Part shown: positions 43,362 through 52,449 of the stretch, in pieces
Numbering within the stretch: the first letter of the stretch is position 1
Layout of the letters: each line of letters starts with the position of its first letter
Origin: Parabacteroides sp. TM07-1AC
GTDB lineage: Bacteria > Bacteroidota > Bacteroidia > Bacteroidales > Tannerellaceae
Length of the DNA: 64,000 nt
Reading direction: 5' to 3'
Assembly (NCBI RefSeq): GCF_003480915.1
Contig: NZ_QUKD01000004.1
Coordinates: 62,001-126,000, forward strand
Translations under genes and position numbers: made by a program
The notes under the pieces: model-generated
Told to the model about the DNA's origin: nothing
What the model saw: only the letters and a program-made list of their open reading frames with translations
Databases searched by the model: none

Positions 43362-43946
43362 ATGAATCTATATAATCAAATCAAATATAACGGGTATCGC
43401 ATCAACATCTATTATGATGATGACGCCCGAAGCCCGCGTGAAGCGTATGACAATCTCGGTACGCTTTATACGGCACATCGTCGCTACCGCCCGGAGAAGG
43501 AGTTTGATGACCACTTCGATATCGACAAGGTTTTTGAAGGGCATATCGGAAATTTCCGGGAATCGTTCCTGAAGGAATATATCGCCCTGCCGGTCTACCT
43601 CTACGACCATGGCGGCATTACAATATCCACCTCGCCGTTCAGCTGCCCGTGGGATTCCGGATTTTTCGGAATCATCGCGGTACCGTTGGACAAGGTGCGC
43701 CGGGAATACGGGTGGAAGAACATCACCGCGAAACGCAGGAAGCGGATCGAGGGATACCTGCAAGACGAAATCAGTACCCTTGACAACTACTATACCGGGG
43801 AAGTTTTCGGGTATCGCATCATGCCGGAAAGTGACGATGACAATGAACTGGACAGTTGTTGGGGATTCTATGGTACGGAATGTATGAAAGAACTGGAAGC
43901 CGAATGCAGGCATATTATCGACGGGCAGAACAAAGCGGCAGCATAA
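43362..43946 (+). CDS. Conserved protein of phages and plasmids, 194 residues
   Basis: Contains LPVYLYDHGGITISTSPFSC with PWDSGFFGIIAV and a C-terminal DSCWGFYG. This 'YDHGG...WDSG..G.I...DSC.GFYG' pattern recurs in small proteins of phages and conjugative plasmids, of unknown role. Cytosolic, acidic. Confidence 0.7.
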   Translation: MNLYNQIKYNGYRINIYYDDDARSPREAYDNLGTLYTAHRRYRPEKEFDDHFDIDKVFEGHIGNFRESFLKEYIALPVYLYDHGGITISTSPFSCPWDSGFFGIIAVPLDKVRREYGWKNITAKRRKRIEGYLQDEISTLDNYYTGEVFGYRIMPESDDDNELDSCWGFYGTECMKELEAECRHIIDGQNKAAA

Positions 43947-43979
43947 AATAGAAAAATACGCATAATAACTGGAAATACA

Positions 43980-44216
43980 ATGAAGACATCATACGGACTT
44001 GAATTTGACACGGTAACAGAAATCAATCCTGAATGGAGCGACTATGACAAGACGATAGCAGGATGTCACCTGGCCAATGCCAGGGTGGTCATCGTGGATA
44101 CGGAATACGGGCAACCGATAGACAATGAGCATGACCTTGAAGAAATCTACCGGATTCTCGAAAAGAAAAAGACAGGCCATACTAAAAATGAACGACATGG
44201 AAGAAAAACGAGATAA
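43980..44216 (+). CDS. Small unknown protein, 78 residues
   Basis: Begins MKTSYGLEFDTVTEINPEW; mixed alpha/beta with AGCHLANARVVIVDTEYGQ and a basic helical end (YRILEKKKTGHTKNERHG). It overlaps the next gene by 29 bases. Confidence 0.55.
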   Translation: MKTSYGLEFDTVTEINPEWSDYDKTIAGCHLANARVVIVDTEYGQPIDNEHDLEEIYRILEKKKTGHTKNERHGRKTR

Positions 44217-45129
44217 CAAGGAAATCAGGGTACGCCTGCACCATATCGACCGTGGAAACTGCACGGAAGTATGGGAGGTGCAGACAGAGAAGGGGAAGCC
44301 CAGACGCTATCTGGGACGTGACGACGGTTATGGACCGAAGGAGTGGTACACGCTCTGCGATGCTCCCTACGGCTATTGCGAACGCGACTGCCATGTGAGG
44401 GAGGACCTCACCCTCATTGTCTGCGACAAAGATTGGAACGAGGTGTTGCGAGACGGAACGGACAGGGAACGCTTTCCTGAAAGTTTCCCTTCACTGGATG
44501 AAGCCTGCAACGAGGCATGGAGCAAGGTCGTGAAAGTGCTTCCGCATGTCACGCACAAAGGTTTCGGGCAGTGGATCACCAAACAGTCATTCCTCCCGCT
44601 CAGCCAGACCGAAGAATTGAATTGGCGGGATAGCTACTATGAGGAAGAAGCGAGTGAGATACTCTCACGTTTTACATGGATCGGTGAAGAGTATGCCATA
44701 TTCAAGGTTACCCAGAGGCACACCAAGTGCGACGCCCAATGGTACGAGTATTACGCGGGGAAGACAAACCGGCAGGAACACGAGTGGTATACCCGTTTCT
44801 TCGGTTACGAGTACCATGACCGGCATATCAGCGACGTACTCCGGACACTCGGAAGGCGGTGCGACGACATCATCCGTACTGCGGTGGAAACCCGCACGGA
44901 CCACTATTACGGGCGTACGGTTTCCTGTTTCATGGACGAGTTCATCGGTTACGACCTGTCCCATGAACAGGTCCGTGACGCCAAGGAATGCAGATTGCGC
45001 AAGGCACGGGAAGACTACGACGAAGCGAACGCCTACTATTACAAACTGAAAGAGAATGAGGAAAGCATCCGTGGTATCGAATTGATGCTGCACTGCATAA
45101 GACAACAAATCCGAAAAATGAAAAGATAA
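44188..45129 (+). CDS. Unknown protein, 313 residues
   Basis: Started at MNDMEEKRD (44188); an earlier frame start at 44125 lies within the previous gene. Charged and aromatic: RYLGRDDGYGPKEWYTLCD, WSKVVKVLPHVTHKGFGQWI, and a Lys/Arg/Glu helix at the C-terminus (RLRKAREDYDEANAYYYKL). No recognised domain. The stop overlaps the next ATG by 1 base. Confidence 0.6.
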   Translation: MNDMEEKRDNKEIRVRLHHIDRGNCTEVWEVQTEKGKPRRYLGRDDGYGPKEWYTLCDAPYGYCERDCHVREDLTLIVCDKDWNEVLRDGTDRERFPESFPSLDEACNEAWSKVVKVLPHVTHKGFGQWITKQSFLPLSQTEELNWRDSYYEEEASEILSRFTWIGEEYAIFKVTQRHTKCDAQWYEYYAGKTNRQEHEWYTRFFGYEYHDRHISDVLRTLGRRCDDIIRTAVETRTDHYYGRTVSCFMDEFIGYDLSHEQVRDAKECRLRKAREDYDEANAYYYKLKENEESIRGIELMLHCIRQQIRKMKR

Positions 45130-45476
45130 TGGCCAGAAAACTACATGTAGCCAGAGTTTGGCAAATCGAATACAAATATCCGGGTATGTATGGCGGGGAC
45201 GGTCAGGATATCTTTTATGATATCCTGACAATGTTCGAAGTTGATAACTCCGCAGAAGACGCCTATACCGATGACTTCGAAATAGCCCGTTCGGGTCTGC
45301 AGCAGCTAAGAAAACATATCTCAGAACAGGATGAAACCTTCCGGCAGAATGCCGAAGAATTTTATTCCTGCCTGGCAAAGGTCGGGATGGACCGGGAAAA
45401 GTTTATCGAAGTACTCGATTGTCTAATCAACGGCAGTGACCAAAGCGATGCCTATGTGCATGTCTCATGGTTTTAA
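45129..45476 (+). CDS. Small unknown protein, 115 residues
   Basis: Starts MARKLHVARVWQIEYKYPG. Acidic, with DAYTDDFEIARSGLQQLRKH and CLAKVGMDREKFIEVLDCL. No family. Confidence 0.55.
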   Translation: MARKLHVARVWQIEYKYPGMYGGDGQDIFYDILTMFEVDNSAEDAYTDDFEIARSGLQQLRKHISEQDETFRQNAEEFYSCLAKVGMDREKFIEVLDCLINGSDQSDAYVHVSWF

Positions 45477-45527
45477 TGATATGCCATGAAGGCGTTTCGA
45501 GCAAACCTGCCGTAACATCAAACCTGT

Positions 45528-45746
45528 ATGAAACCTAAAGATAACGGGCTGGCCAACCTTCATGACCGGAAACGTGAGGAACGCGGTTTCTGCTGCATGC
45601 AACTGATCATATTCCTTACAGACAATGGAGTGAAGAGCTGGGATGAATGGCACCGGGCGCATACCGACGCGGCCCGGGGCGAATGCAGATACCGCAAGCG
45701 GTGCCCGGTTTATGGACGTAGCAAACATTTAATGAACAATAAATAA
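45528..45746 (+). CDS. Small Cys-rich protein, 72 residues
   Basis: Contains ERGFCCMQLIIFLTDNGV and ECRYRKRCPVYGRSKH; the four Cys (CC...C....C) may bind metal. Basic. No family. Confidence 0.5.
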   Translation: MKPKDNGLANLHDRKREERGFCCMQLIIFLTDNGVKSWDEWHRAHTDAARGECRYRKRCPVYGRSKHLMNNK

Positions 45747-45747
45747 T

Positions 45748-45957
45748 ATGGTACTTAATATTGTAAAAAACGACCTGCCTGCCTCATGCATTGCAGAATA
45801 TGTAAGATGCGTATTTGACAATGCCAAAGTAAACATCAAAGATGAAAATGCAGTATCCGTCGACATCGAAGTGACCGGAAAGAACGAGCTGCACTCTTTG
45901 GAAGGATTAAAAGAGTTGGAATACTATTTTAAAGATTATGACATAAGAATATGGTGA
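45748..45957 (+). CDS. Small unknown protein, 69 residues
   Basis: Start MVLNIVKNDLPASCIAE, then a beta-rich half (AVSVDIEVTGKNELHSLEG). It follows the preceding stop by 1 base. More AT-rich than neighbours. Confidence 0.5.
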   Translation: MVLNIVKNDLPASCIAEYVRCVFDNAKVNIKDENAVSVDIEVTGKNELHSLEGLKELEYYFKDYDIRIW

Positions 45958-46016
45958 CCGCCATGCAACGGGCGGCAAACCGGAAATTGTTCAACTACAG
46001 ATAAAAAACAAGCAAC

Positions 46017-47039
46017 ATGGAACAGGAAAAACCTACAAAGCCGGAAACAGACAGAACCTTTCCGGAAGACGATGACACACTTTACCGTGAAATGACAGTG
46101 CACATGCCCCGCTGCTATTTTCCGACTTCGCTAGGCGAGAACAGTATCCTCAAATTTGCCGGAGAGGAATTCCGCCGCGTCAAGAATATTGTCTGCCGGC
46201 GCTACAACTTTAACGAGGACAAATATATCCGGGAGAACGCCGACGTATCCCCTTTCGACTCTGTTCGAGGCAACTTCGAGCAGGAAGTGTACAGACGTCT
46301 CCGTAAGGATTATGCGCACCTCAGTATCATCTCCATCAGAAGATCACTTATGGAGAAAATCCGCGACGCCGTGAAGAAGGAGAACAACATCATCGGCACG
46401 TTCTACCGCAACTGCGGCGTACATTACCGGGAGGCGGAATCAGCGGAGTATGAAACCTCCCCGATAGTGGTGGTCCACAATTCCGCTTTTTACGGATACG
46501 GCGGTTATGAAAGTGCGACCGTTTATGAACTTTTCATCGACGGGAACGGCAAACTGCTCTGCACGCTCAACGGCGAAGCCGGCGAGGATTTCGATGAGCC
46601 CATCGGACAGGTACAGACCGAGGGATTGCTTGAGATTGCCCACTGGCTGGAAGAACACGGGTTCATCTCCGCTGATGTCAATGACGACGAGATTGTCGTA
46701 TGCGAGGGGTGCGGTTCAGACAATATACAGACCCAGGCATGGGTGGATCCGAATGCCCGTACATTCATCGGTACCACGGGTATAGACCGCTATGATAACT
46801 GGTGCGACGAATGCGAGGACCATCAGCCATTCTGTACTTTAAAAGAGTTCAAAGAACGCATGGAGGAATGGTGGAACTCGTTGGACGCAAATCAAATGGA
46901 ACAGATCACGGGTTGCCGTCAGGACAAGTGTCCGGCCGGAGACAACCATCAGGGGTTTGCCGAAACCTGCAATGAATGGTGGGAAAACAAGGGCTATGAC
47001 GAGAAACGTAAAATCTGGAAAGAACATAATGACTGCTGA
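46017..47039 (+). CDS. Unknown protein with zinc ribbon, 340 residues
   Basis: N-terminal half helical with FAGEEFRRVKNIVCRRYNF. The centre is Tyr/Gly-rich (SAFYGYGGYESATVYELF). The C-terminal third has a zinc ribbon (CEGCGSDNIQ ... NWCDECEDHQPFC) and then EEWWNSLDANQMEQITG. Probably nucleic-acid or protein binding. Family unknown. Confidence 0.65.
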   Translation: MEQEKPTKPETDRTFPEDDDTLYREMTVHMPRCYFPTSLGENSILKFAGEEFRRVKNIVCRRYNFNEDKYIRENADVSPFDSVRGNFEQEVYRRLRKDYAHLSIISIRRSLMEKIRDAVKKENNIIGTFYRNCGVHYREAESAEYETSPIVVVHNSAFYGYGGYESATVYELFIDGNGKLLCTLNGEAGEDFDEPIGQVQTEGLLEIAHWLEEHGFISADVNDDEIVVCEGCGSDNIQTQAWVDPNARTFIGTTGIDRYDNWCDECEDHQPFCTLKEFKERMEEWWNSLDANQMEQITGCRQDKCPAGDNHQGFAETCNEWWENKGYDEKRKIWKEHNDC

Positions 47040-47041
47040 TT

Positions 47042-47578
47042 ATGATTTACAATCTTCTTAAACGCATACAGAACCTGTTGGCTTCCAAGCCGTCCGGGAC
47101 AAAGGAGGAACAGGAAATCCTGAGTCTGGTCAGCCAGGCGCTTCCTGCAATGCTCAATGGGCATGATACGGAAACACTTGCCGCCAATGAGCTGCTGGTA
47201 CGGATATGCCCCGACACCAAACGGCCGGTCCTCGTATGCCATAACGGCAACGGGCAGTGCCTGTGCCTGCACAATGGGACGACGGAAGAGGATGCCGTCG
47301 ACGTGGACTTATGGCTGCGTTCCAACGGTAGAGAGTGTAACGGCTACAACAAGTTGCAGGAGGCTGTCGTGGACCTTGCCTACAATGCCGGGGCGGACAA
47401 CCTGTGGGAGGACAGGGACTCCCGTGCCGTCAATGCCGAGATCGTCCAGTGGGCGGAAGAATTCGAGACTGAGCATGCGGGCACTGATTGGGATGCGGAG
47501 GACTACTTCCTTGCCATCGACAGGTTTTACAAGGAAAAGACAAAACAAATGAATCCGGTTACAATACCGGCGAACTGA
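47042..47578 (+). CDS. Unknown protein, 178 residues
   Basis: Helical N-terminus (LLKRIQNLLASKP, EEQEILSLVSQALPAM), then a Cys-containing beta segment (RPVLVCHNGNGQCLCLHNG) and an acidic C-terminus with aromatic residues. It starts 2 bases after the previous stop. No family. Confidence 0.6.
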   Translation: MIYNLLKRIQNLLASKPSGTKEEQEILSLVSQALPAMLNGHDTETLAANELLVRICPDTKRPVLVCHNGNGQCLCLHNGTTEEDAVDVDLWLRSNGRECNGYNKLQEAVVDLAYNAGADNLWEDRDSRAVNAEIVQWAEEFETEHAGTDWDAEDYFLAIDRFYKEKTKQMNPVTIPAN

Positions 47579-47593
47579 AAAAATGGCAACCGA

Positions 47594-47809
47594 ATGGACA
47601 AGGAAATTGCAGAAGAAATCATCCGGGAAAACCGTTATCCGTCCGGATATGACATACAAGACTATCTGTTTGACAATGAGGATACTGTGCTTTCTCTGGA
47701 GGACGGAACGGAGCTGCTTGATGACTTCGACCTCTGGAAAGAACGTTCCGACCTCGAACTTGAAAAAATCATGGACCGGAACTACTGGTCCTCGACTGGT
47801 GGATATTAG
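47594..47809 (+). CDS. Small acidic protein, 71 residues
   Basis: MDKEIAEEIIRENRYPSGY start; highly acidic (about one third Asp/Glu). No family; DNA-mimic character is possible but not shown. Confidence 0.5.
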   Translation: MDKEIAEEIIRENRYPSGYDIQDYLFDNEDTVLSLEDGTELLDDFDLWKERSDLELEKIMDRNYWSSTGGY

Positions 47810-47830
47810 ATTAAAAACAGGAATATAATT

Positions 47831-48643
47831 ATGGTAAGAGAACTTTATCAACGGCTCAGGGAATATTTCAACAACTTACCCGAACCGACAGAAGAGGAAA
47901 GACAATTTATCCGGGAGCTGAACGCCGGGTATTTCCCTATCACGTCCGTCCACCGCGATGACCTGGAAGGACAAGGTTTCGATGTGGAAAAGATCAGCGA
48001 TGACGACATGCAGAATCTGGCGGAAAAGATGGCCGACGATTACTGCGAACAGTTGTTCTGGCCCAGCATGGAAATCATTGCCGGAGAAATCCTGAGTTTC
48101 CCGAAAGTAAAAACAAAAGACATTATCTGTCCGAAATGCAATTCGGAAAATATCCGTTATGATATTCACGAAAGTCGGTTCCACTGCGGCGAGTGTTCCC
48201 TGGCATGGGATGACAAGTTATATGCACTCGTGGAATTTCCCGAGGAAAGTGCTCCTTTCGAGGAAGAAGGAACCGGTTATCCGGCATGGGGAAGCGGGGA
48301 CAACGGGGCGCTTTACGTGCCCGAGGAAGACTATATACGCCATACCGGCAAATCTCCCGAACGGGACAAGTGTTACCGTGCCGTGTGTTGGCCGGACTCC
48401 CAGAAATACATGGGAACGAAAGGTTGTGAACCCATACAGGATGAAAACGGGATACGGGATTTTGGCACATCGGCATACTGGGTGCCGCTGCTTCTGACGG
48501 AAGAAGCGGCAGAGCGACGAATGGACAAGAAAAAGGCACCGGTATGCCCCGAATGTGGGGGCACAGATATTGACATTCTGAGTGACGAGGGCGTGGCCGT
48601 ATGCAATGACTGCTGCCTTGAATGGCCTTACGCGGAGGATTGA
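47831..48643 (+). CDS. Protein with two zinc ribbons, 270 residues
   Basis: Two ribbons: CPKCNSENIRYDI ... FHCGECSLAW (about residues 98-122), and CPECGGTDIDIL ... VCNDCCLEWP near the C-terminus. Between them is an acidic and aromatic region (GALYVPEEDYIRHTGK). The N-terminal 90 residues are helical. Probably binds nucleic acid or a partner protein. Followed 2 bases later by another zinc-ribbon gene. Confidence 0.7.
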   Translation: MVRELYQRLREYFNNLPEPTEEERQFIRELNAGYFPITSVHRDDLEGQGFDVEKISDDDMQNLAEKMADDYCEQLFWPSMEIIAGEILSFPKVKTKDIICPKCNSENIRYDIHESRFHCGECSLAWDDKLYALVEFPEESAPFEEEGTGYPAWGSGDNGALYVPEEDYIRHTGKSPERDKCYRAVCWPDSQKYMGTKGCEPIQDENGIRDFGTSAYWVPLLLTEEAAERRMDKKKAPVCPECGGTDIDILSDEGVAVCNDCCLEWPYAED

Positions 48644-48645
48644 GA

Positions 48646-49407
48646 ATGGAAACGGTAGATGTTTATACGGAACGAGGCGACCTGGTCACCTGTTCCGATT
48701 GCGGCAAGGTGATGCTCCTGCCGTATGGAGCGGATAAATGTCCCGCCTGCAAGAAAGAAGGTTGCCTGGTATGGACGGACGAAAGCTTGCGGGAAGCCGA
48801 CATCGACTCCCTGCTCGAGAGGCACTGTAACCTGCACCAGAAGAGCGAACTGCAACCGGAGGAGTATCTTTCACTTTCCATACTGGTGACCGAGTATATT
48901 CCGTATCTGGCCGATAAACCGCAGACAGCGCGTGAAACCCTGTTCCTACTCCTTGAAACCGGCTCTCTTTTCGAGAAATACTGGCGGGATACAAGATGCT
49001 TCCAATCCGAAAATATCTACACGCCCGCCATCAAGACACTGCTTGACAAACTGGACGTGAAACTGCGAGAGGGCGACACGATTCCGGTAGAATACCAGGA
49101 TTGCCGCTCCCTGGAGGACTTCTTCAGGGTCGTTGCCGGCGAGCGTCCGGCAAAGGAAGAGGTATCGTTTTCTTCAGATAAGGAGGGAAACTATTATTTC
49201 AACGGACGCAAGGTCAAGGTGGAAAATTCTGACGAGTACGCCTACCGCCTGCTGAAAACCAAAATACAGACGAGCTACCGGCGTCCGGTAGATTTTTACT
49301 TCCGCTTCCTTGCCCGTTTCGGACCATACGGAACTTATGGCAACGTGTATTACCCGAGTATCACGGACCTGATATGCAGGCGTTACCTGCCTGAAACCGC
49401 AAAATGA
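48646..49407 (+). CDS. Zinc-ribbon protein, 253 residues
   Basis: Started at ATG 48646 (a TTG at 48622 overlaps the previous gene). N-terminal ribbon LVTCSDCGKVML ... DKCPACKKEGC, then a helical middle. The C-terminus has a beta-helix mix with NYYFNGRKVKVEN and RFGPYGTYGNVYYPS. No family. Confidence 0.65.
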   Translation: METVDVYTERGDLVTCSDCGKVMLLPYGADKCPACKKEGCLVWTDESLREADIDSLLERHCNLHQKSELQPEEYLSLSILVTEYIPYLADKPQTARETLFLLLETGSLFEKYWRDTRCFQSENIYTPAIKTLLDKLDVKLREGDTIPVEYQDCRSLEDFFRVVAGERPAKEEVSFSSDKEGNYYFNGRKVKVENSDEYAYRLLKTKIQTSYRRPVDFYFRFLARFGPYGTYGNVYYPSITDLICRRYLPETAK

Positions 49408-49414
49408 ATTCCGG

Positions 49415-49444
49415 AAAGGCGATGGACAACGGTTCACCGCCTTT
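49415..49444 (+). terminator. Hairpin, possible terminator
   Basis: AAAGGCG (49415-49421) pairs with CGCCTTT (49438-49444). Followed by CTTATT, not a full T run; a 30-base leader separates it from the 49477 gene. Confidence 0.45.
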
Positions 49445-49476
49445 CTTATTGTATAACTTTTTTAATATCAATCATT

Positions 49477-50376
49477 ATGGCAACAGCATTAGCAACAACG
49501 GCCGCCCCCGTGCAGTTCGATTTCCAGAACAACAACGTCGAGGTGATGACGCTCGACACGCTCCGGCGCACACACAAGGAAAATGACATCTATGGCAACC
49601 CGCTCAAGGGAATCTACCATTACGAGGTGATAGAGCGCATGGCGGACATCTGCCAGAAACACAACCTGAATTACGAGGTGGAGGAAATCTTCGCCGCCCA
49701 GAACAAGAACAAGGCACAGCCCGGCGTGGTCGTCCTGCCCCAGGTGGAACAAAAGTACGGGGCGATGGCCGTCGAGGCGCATATCCTGCGCCGCGTTTAT
49801 ACGACCATCCGCATTAAGGAATGGGAAACGGACGAGCTGACCACGACGCTTGTCATCGCCTTCCATCAGGACGGCATCCAGGCGGCCATCGGCCCGTGCG
49901 TCAGGGTGTGCCACAACCAGTGCATCCTCTCCCCCGAACGCAGTGTGTCGAACTACGGGAAAGACAAAGTCACCACCGAAGAGCTTTTCGGTCGTGTAGA
50001 CGAGTGGCTCTCGAACTTCGAGGTACAGATGAACGAGGACAGGGAACGCATCCGCCGCCTGAAAGCGAAAGTAATTACCCCGGTGGAGATGTACGCCTAC
50101 ATCGGATTGCTGACAGCATTGCGCGTATCGCATGACAGTTCCGACAAGCGTCTTTCGTCCAAGGTGGAGACCTATCCCCTGAACCAGTCCCAGATTTCCA
50201 TCTTCACCGAGGACCTGCTCAAACTCACCGAAGAGAAGAAGACGCTCACGGCGTGGGATATCTATAACGTGGCAACCGAAATCTACAAGCCCGGACGTAC
50301 GGACATTCCGGCCATGATTCCCCAGAACGGGGCGCTGGCCGAGCTGATGCTCTCGGAAGGGTTGCCGGAATCTTAA
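49477..50376 (+). CDS. DUF932-like protein
   Basis: 299 residues. Contains EVMTLDTLRRTHKENDIYG, VYTTIRIKEWETDELTTTL, GPCVRVCHNQCILSPERSV and FEVQMNEDRERIRRLK, the order seen in DUF932/plasmid-and-phage-like proteins. These are common on conjugative elements and have no known enzyme activity. A tyrosine recombinase follows 11 bases later. Confidence 0.6.
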   Translation: MATALATTAAPVQFDFQNNNVEVMTLDTLRRTHKENDIYGNPLKGIYHYEVIERMADICQKHNLNYEVEEIFAAQNKNKAQPGVVVLPQVEQKYGAMAVEAHILRRVYTTIRIKEWETDELTTTLVIAFHQDGIQAAIGPCVRVCHNQCILSPERSVSNYGKDKVTTEELFGRVDEWLSNFEVQMNEDRERIRRLKAKVITPVEMYAYIGLLTALRVSHDSSDKRLSSKVETYPLNQSQISIFTEDLLKLTEEKKTLTAWDIYNVATEIYKPGRTDIPAMIPQNGALAELMLSEGLPES

Positions 50377-50387
50377 AAGGCTGCCAC

Positions 50388-50978
50388 GTGACAAGAATCA
50401 AGGGACAACTGACGACAGCCGACTACCTGCCCATAGCGGAATATAACAGGCTGGTCCGCGGGCTTGAGAAGGACGGCGAGTACCTGTGGGAGACCTACTG
50501 CTGGCTGTCGTTCTGCACGGCATGCAGGGCCTCCGACGTGAGGACCCTGCGCTGGAAAGACATCTTAGGAAAAAGCACCATGACCCGCATCGAGCAGAAA
50601 ACAAAGAAAAACCGCCTGATCAAGTTCAACAGGGACGTGCAGGAGAAGAACCGTTTCCTGTACGAGATGCTCGGACAACCCGCCCCCGAACAGTACATCT
50701 TTCTCAGCCCGCGTACCGGGAAACCTTACTCGCTGGAATACATCAACAGGCTGCTCAAGGTATTCAAGGTAAGGTACAGGCTGCCGATCAGGGCATTCTC
50801 CACACATACCTTCCGCAAGACTTTCGGGCGCTATGTCTACGAGCTGATGGGACGCTCGGCCGAGGGCCTGATCCTGCTCAACCAGATATTCCGCCATTCC
50901 AACCTGGAAACCACCCGGCGCTACATCGGGCTGGCGCAGGAGGACATCGACAAAGTGTTCGATTCCATACGTCTATGA
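50388..50978 (+). CDS. Tyrosine recombinase, catalytic domain only
   Basis: 196 residues, GTG start. The full catalytic set is present: R in CRASDVRTLRW, K in TKKNRLIKF, H..R in STHTFRKTF, H in FRHSNLETT and the nucleophile Y in TRRYIG. There is no N-terminal core-binding domain, although usual integrases are 350-400 residues. It may act as a resolvase or invertase helper, or be a shortened integrase. A 10-bp hairpin follows its stop. Confidence 0.85.
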   Translation: MTRIKGQLTTADYLPIAEYNRLVRGLEKDGEYLWETYCWLSFCTACRASDVRTLRWKDILGKSTMTRIEQKTKKNRLIKFNRDVQEKNRFLYEMLGQPAPEQYIFLSPRTGKPYSLEYINRLLKVFKVRYRLPIRAFSTHTFRKTFGRYVYELMGRSAEGLILLNQIFRHSNLETTRRYIGLAQEDIDKVFDSIRL

Positions 50979-50994
50979 GAATATTTTCAACGAT

Positions 50995-51023
50995 GCCCGG
51001 AACCCGAGCGGGAGGTTCCGGGC
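50995..51023 (+). terminator. Hairpin after the recombinase gene
   Basis: GCCCGGAACC (50995-51004) pairs perfectly with GGTTCCGGGC (51014-51023). The following sequence is T-rich (TATGCTTTATAT), so this may be a terminator. Confidence 0.6.
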
Positions 51024-51059
51024 TATGCTTTATATAACATATCAAAATCAGAACTGTAA

Positions 51060-51728
51060 ATGGACACACCGATATATATCGACACATACTTCCGCGTCGA
51101 GTCCGGCTATGACGGCGGTCGCATGCCGGAAGAGAAAGCCGGACGCTTCTTCGACGAGGTAAAGCGCCTTTTCACGGAAACAGGGTTCAGCATCAAGGAA
51201 AACAAATACAAAGACGGTTGTCCCGAGGTGTATCTCGGAAAGACATGCCTGTACTGTCATCCCCAATCGTTATCGGGCCCTGTTCTTAAAGAGCACATGG
51301 AGCTTATCGAGAAGATTCTGGCACAAGGAACGACCTTCCGGTACCTACGTACTGACACTTACGGCGAGATTCTCGACCTGACGGAGGAGGAAGAACTCGC
51401 GTATTACCACAAGACTCATGACATGACTATCGGGGGTGTCTTTCTCGACGCCTTCCGCACCAAGCGCCGGAACCTGTACAAGAGCCGGGAGCAGGTGCTG
51501 GAAATACTCGTCGAAAAGCTGCGTGTCAAGACACTCCGTGGGAAGTCCGTTTATTCGAACACCTCCCCGGCATACCGTTATATCAGGGAAATGTACGGGA
51601 AAATGGTGTCTGAAGGACGGCTCGTCGAGGGATGCAAGCAAACCGCTTCCGGGAAACTGCCGCTCTGCCGCACGGCAACCGGCAGGGAACTGAAAATGAA
51701 AAGACGGGAAGACGACAGGACGGAATGA
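51060..51728 (+). CDS. Unknown protein, 222 residues
   Basis: Starts MDTPIYIDTYFRVESGY. Contains PEEKAGRFFDEVKRLFTETG, CPEVYLGKTCLYCHPQSLSG and a basic helical C-terminus (EQVLEILVEKLRVKTLRGK, MKRREDDRTE). No domain assigned. Confidence 0.6.
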   Translation: MDTPIYIDTYFRVESGYDGGRMPEEKAGRFFDEVKRLFTETGFSIKENKYKDGCPEVYLGKTCLYCHPQSLSGPVLKEHMELIEKILAQGTTFRYLRTDTYGEILDLTEEEELAYYHKTHDMTIGGVFLDAFRTKRRNLYKSREQVLEILVEKLRVKTLRGKSVYSNTSPAYRYIREMYGKMVSEGRLVEGCKQTASGKLPLCRTATGRELKMKRREDDRTE

Positions 51729-51858
51729 CACGCGGTTCCGTACCGGACATGGCCGGATACCAGTCCGAAGACTTCTGTAAATCATAAATTTCAAGCCGGA
51801 CTGTCAATCGAAAGAAGGACGACCCGGCTATACTTCAACAACAAGAGATAGCACTATT

Positions 51859-52449
51859 ATGAGCATACAAATCGGAAAACTGTTGCCGGACGGCAGTGTC
51901 CGGCACATCAAGGCGCTCCATGAGACGCTTTCAAAAGACCTTGTGAGGAAACTCCGGGTGTTCTATCCCAATGACAGACGGGTAGATGCCCTGCTGTCGC
52001 TGGGCGACATACAAAAACTGGGACCGTCACCCTATGGAAAATGGACAGGAACCGGCGATACCGTCCACTGTTTTTCAAAGATCCGTGACGGACGGGAAAC
52101 ACCGCGGCAATCCGCATCACGCATCGCGGACAACGCAGACATTTTCGGCCGCATGGAGGACACGTGCCTCCTGTTCGATAACGGCAGATGGCATGTCATG
52201 GACAAGGGAGAATACTGTGAACAGCCGCTCTTCGTCGAAGATACGCCCTCCCATGACAGCATGAAACCGATCACGGTATATGTGAACAACCATGTCCGAC
52301 TCGAAAAGATAAATACACCGCAGCACTGGCAGGGACTTGAGGAACTCGCCGAACGGGAATCCAGGATACTCTATGTCTACCGGGGGTGCCGCCTTGTGAG
52401 AATCGTCCGTTCGTCCAACCTTAAAAAGAAACTGTATGCGGCACAATAA
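51859..52449 (+). CDS. Unknown protein, 196 residues
   Basis: Begins MSIQIGKLLPDGSVRHIKA. A GDIQKLGPSPYGKW segment and a beta-rich C-terminal domain (RILYVYRGCRLVRIVRSSN). It overlaps the repeat protein gene by 14 bases. No family. Confidence 0.6.
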   Translation: MSIQIGKLLPDGSVRHIKALHETLSKDLVRKLRVFYPNDRRVDALLSLGDIQKLGPSPYGKWTGTGDTVHCFSKIRDGRETPRQSASRIADNADIFGRMEDTCLLFDNGRWHVMDKGEYCEQPLFVEDTPSHDSMKPITVYVNNHVRLEKINTPQHWQGLEELAERESRILYVYRGCRLVRIVRSSNLKKKLYAAQ

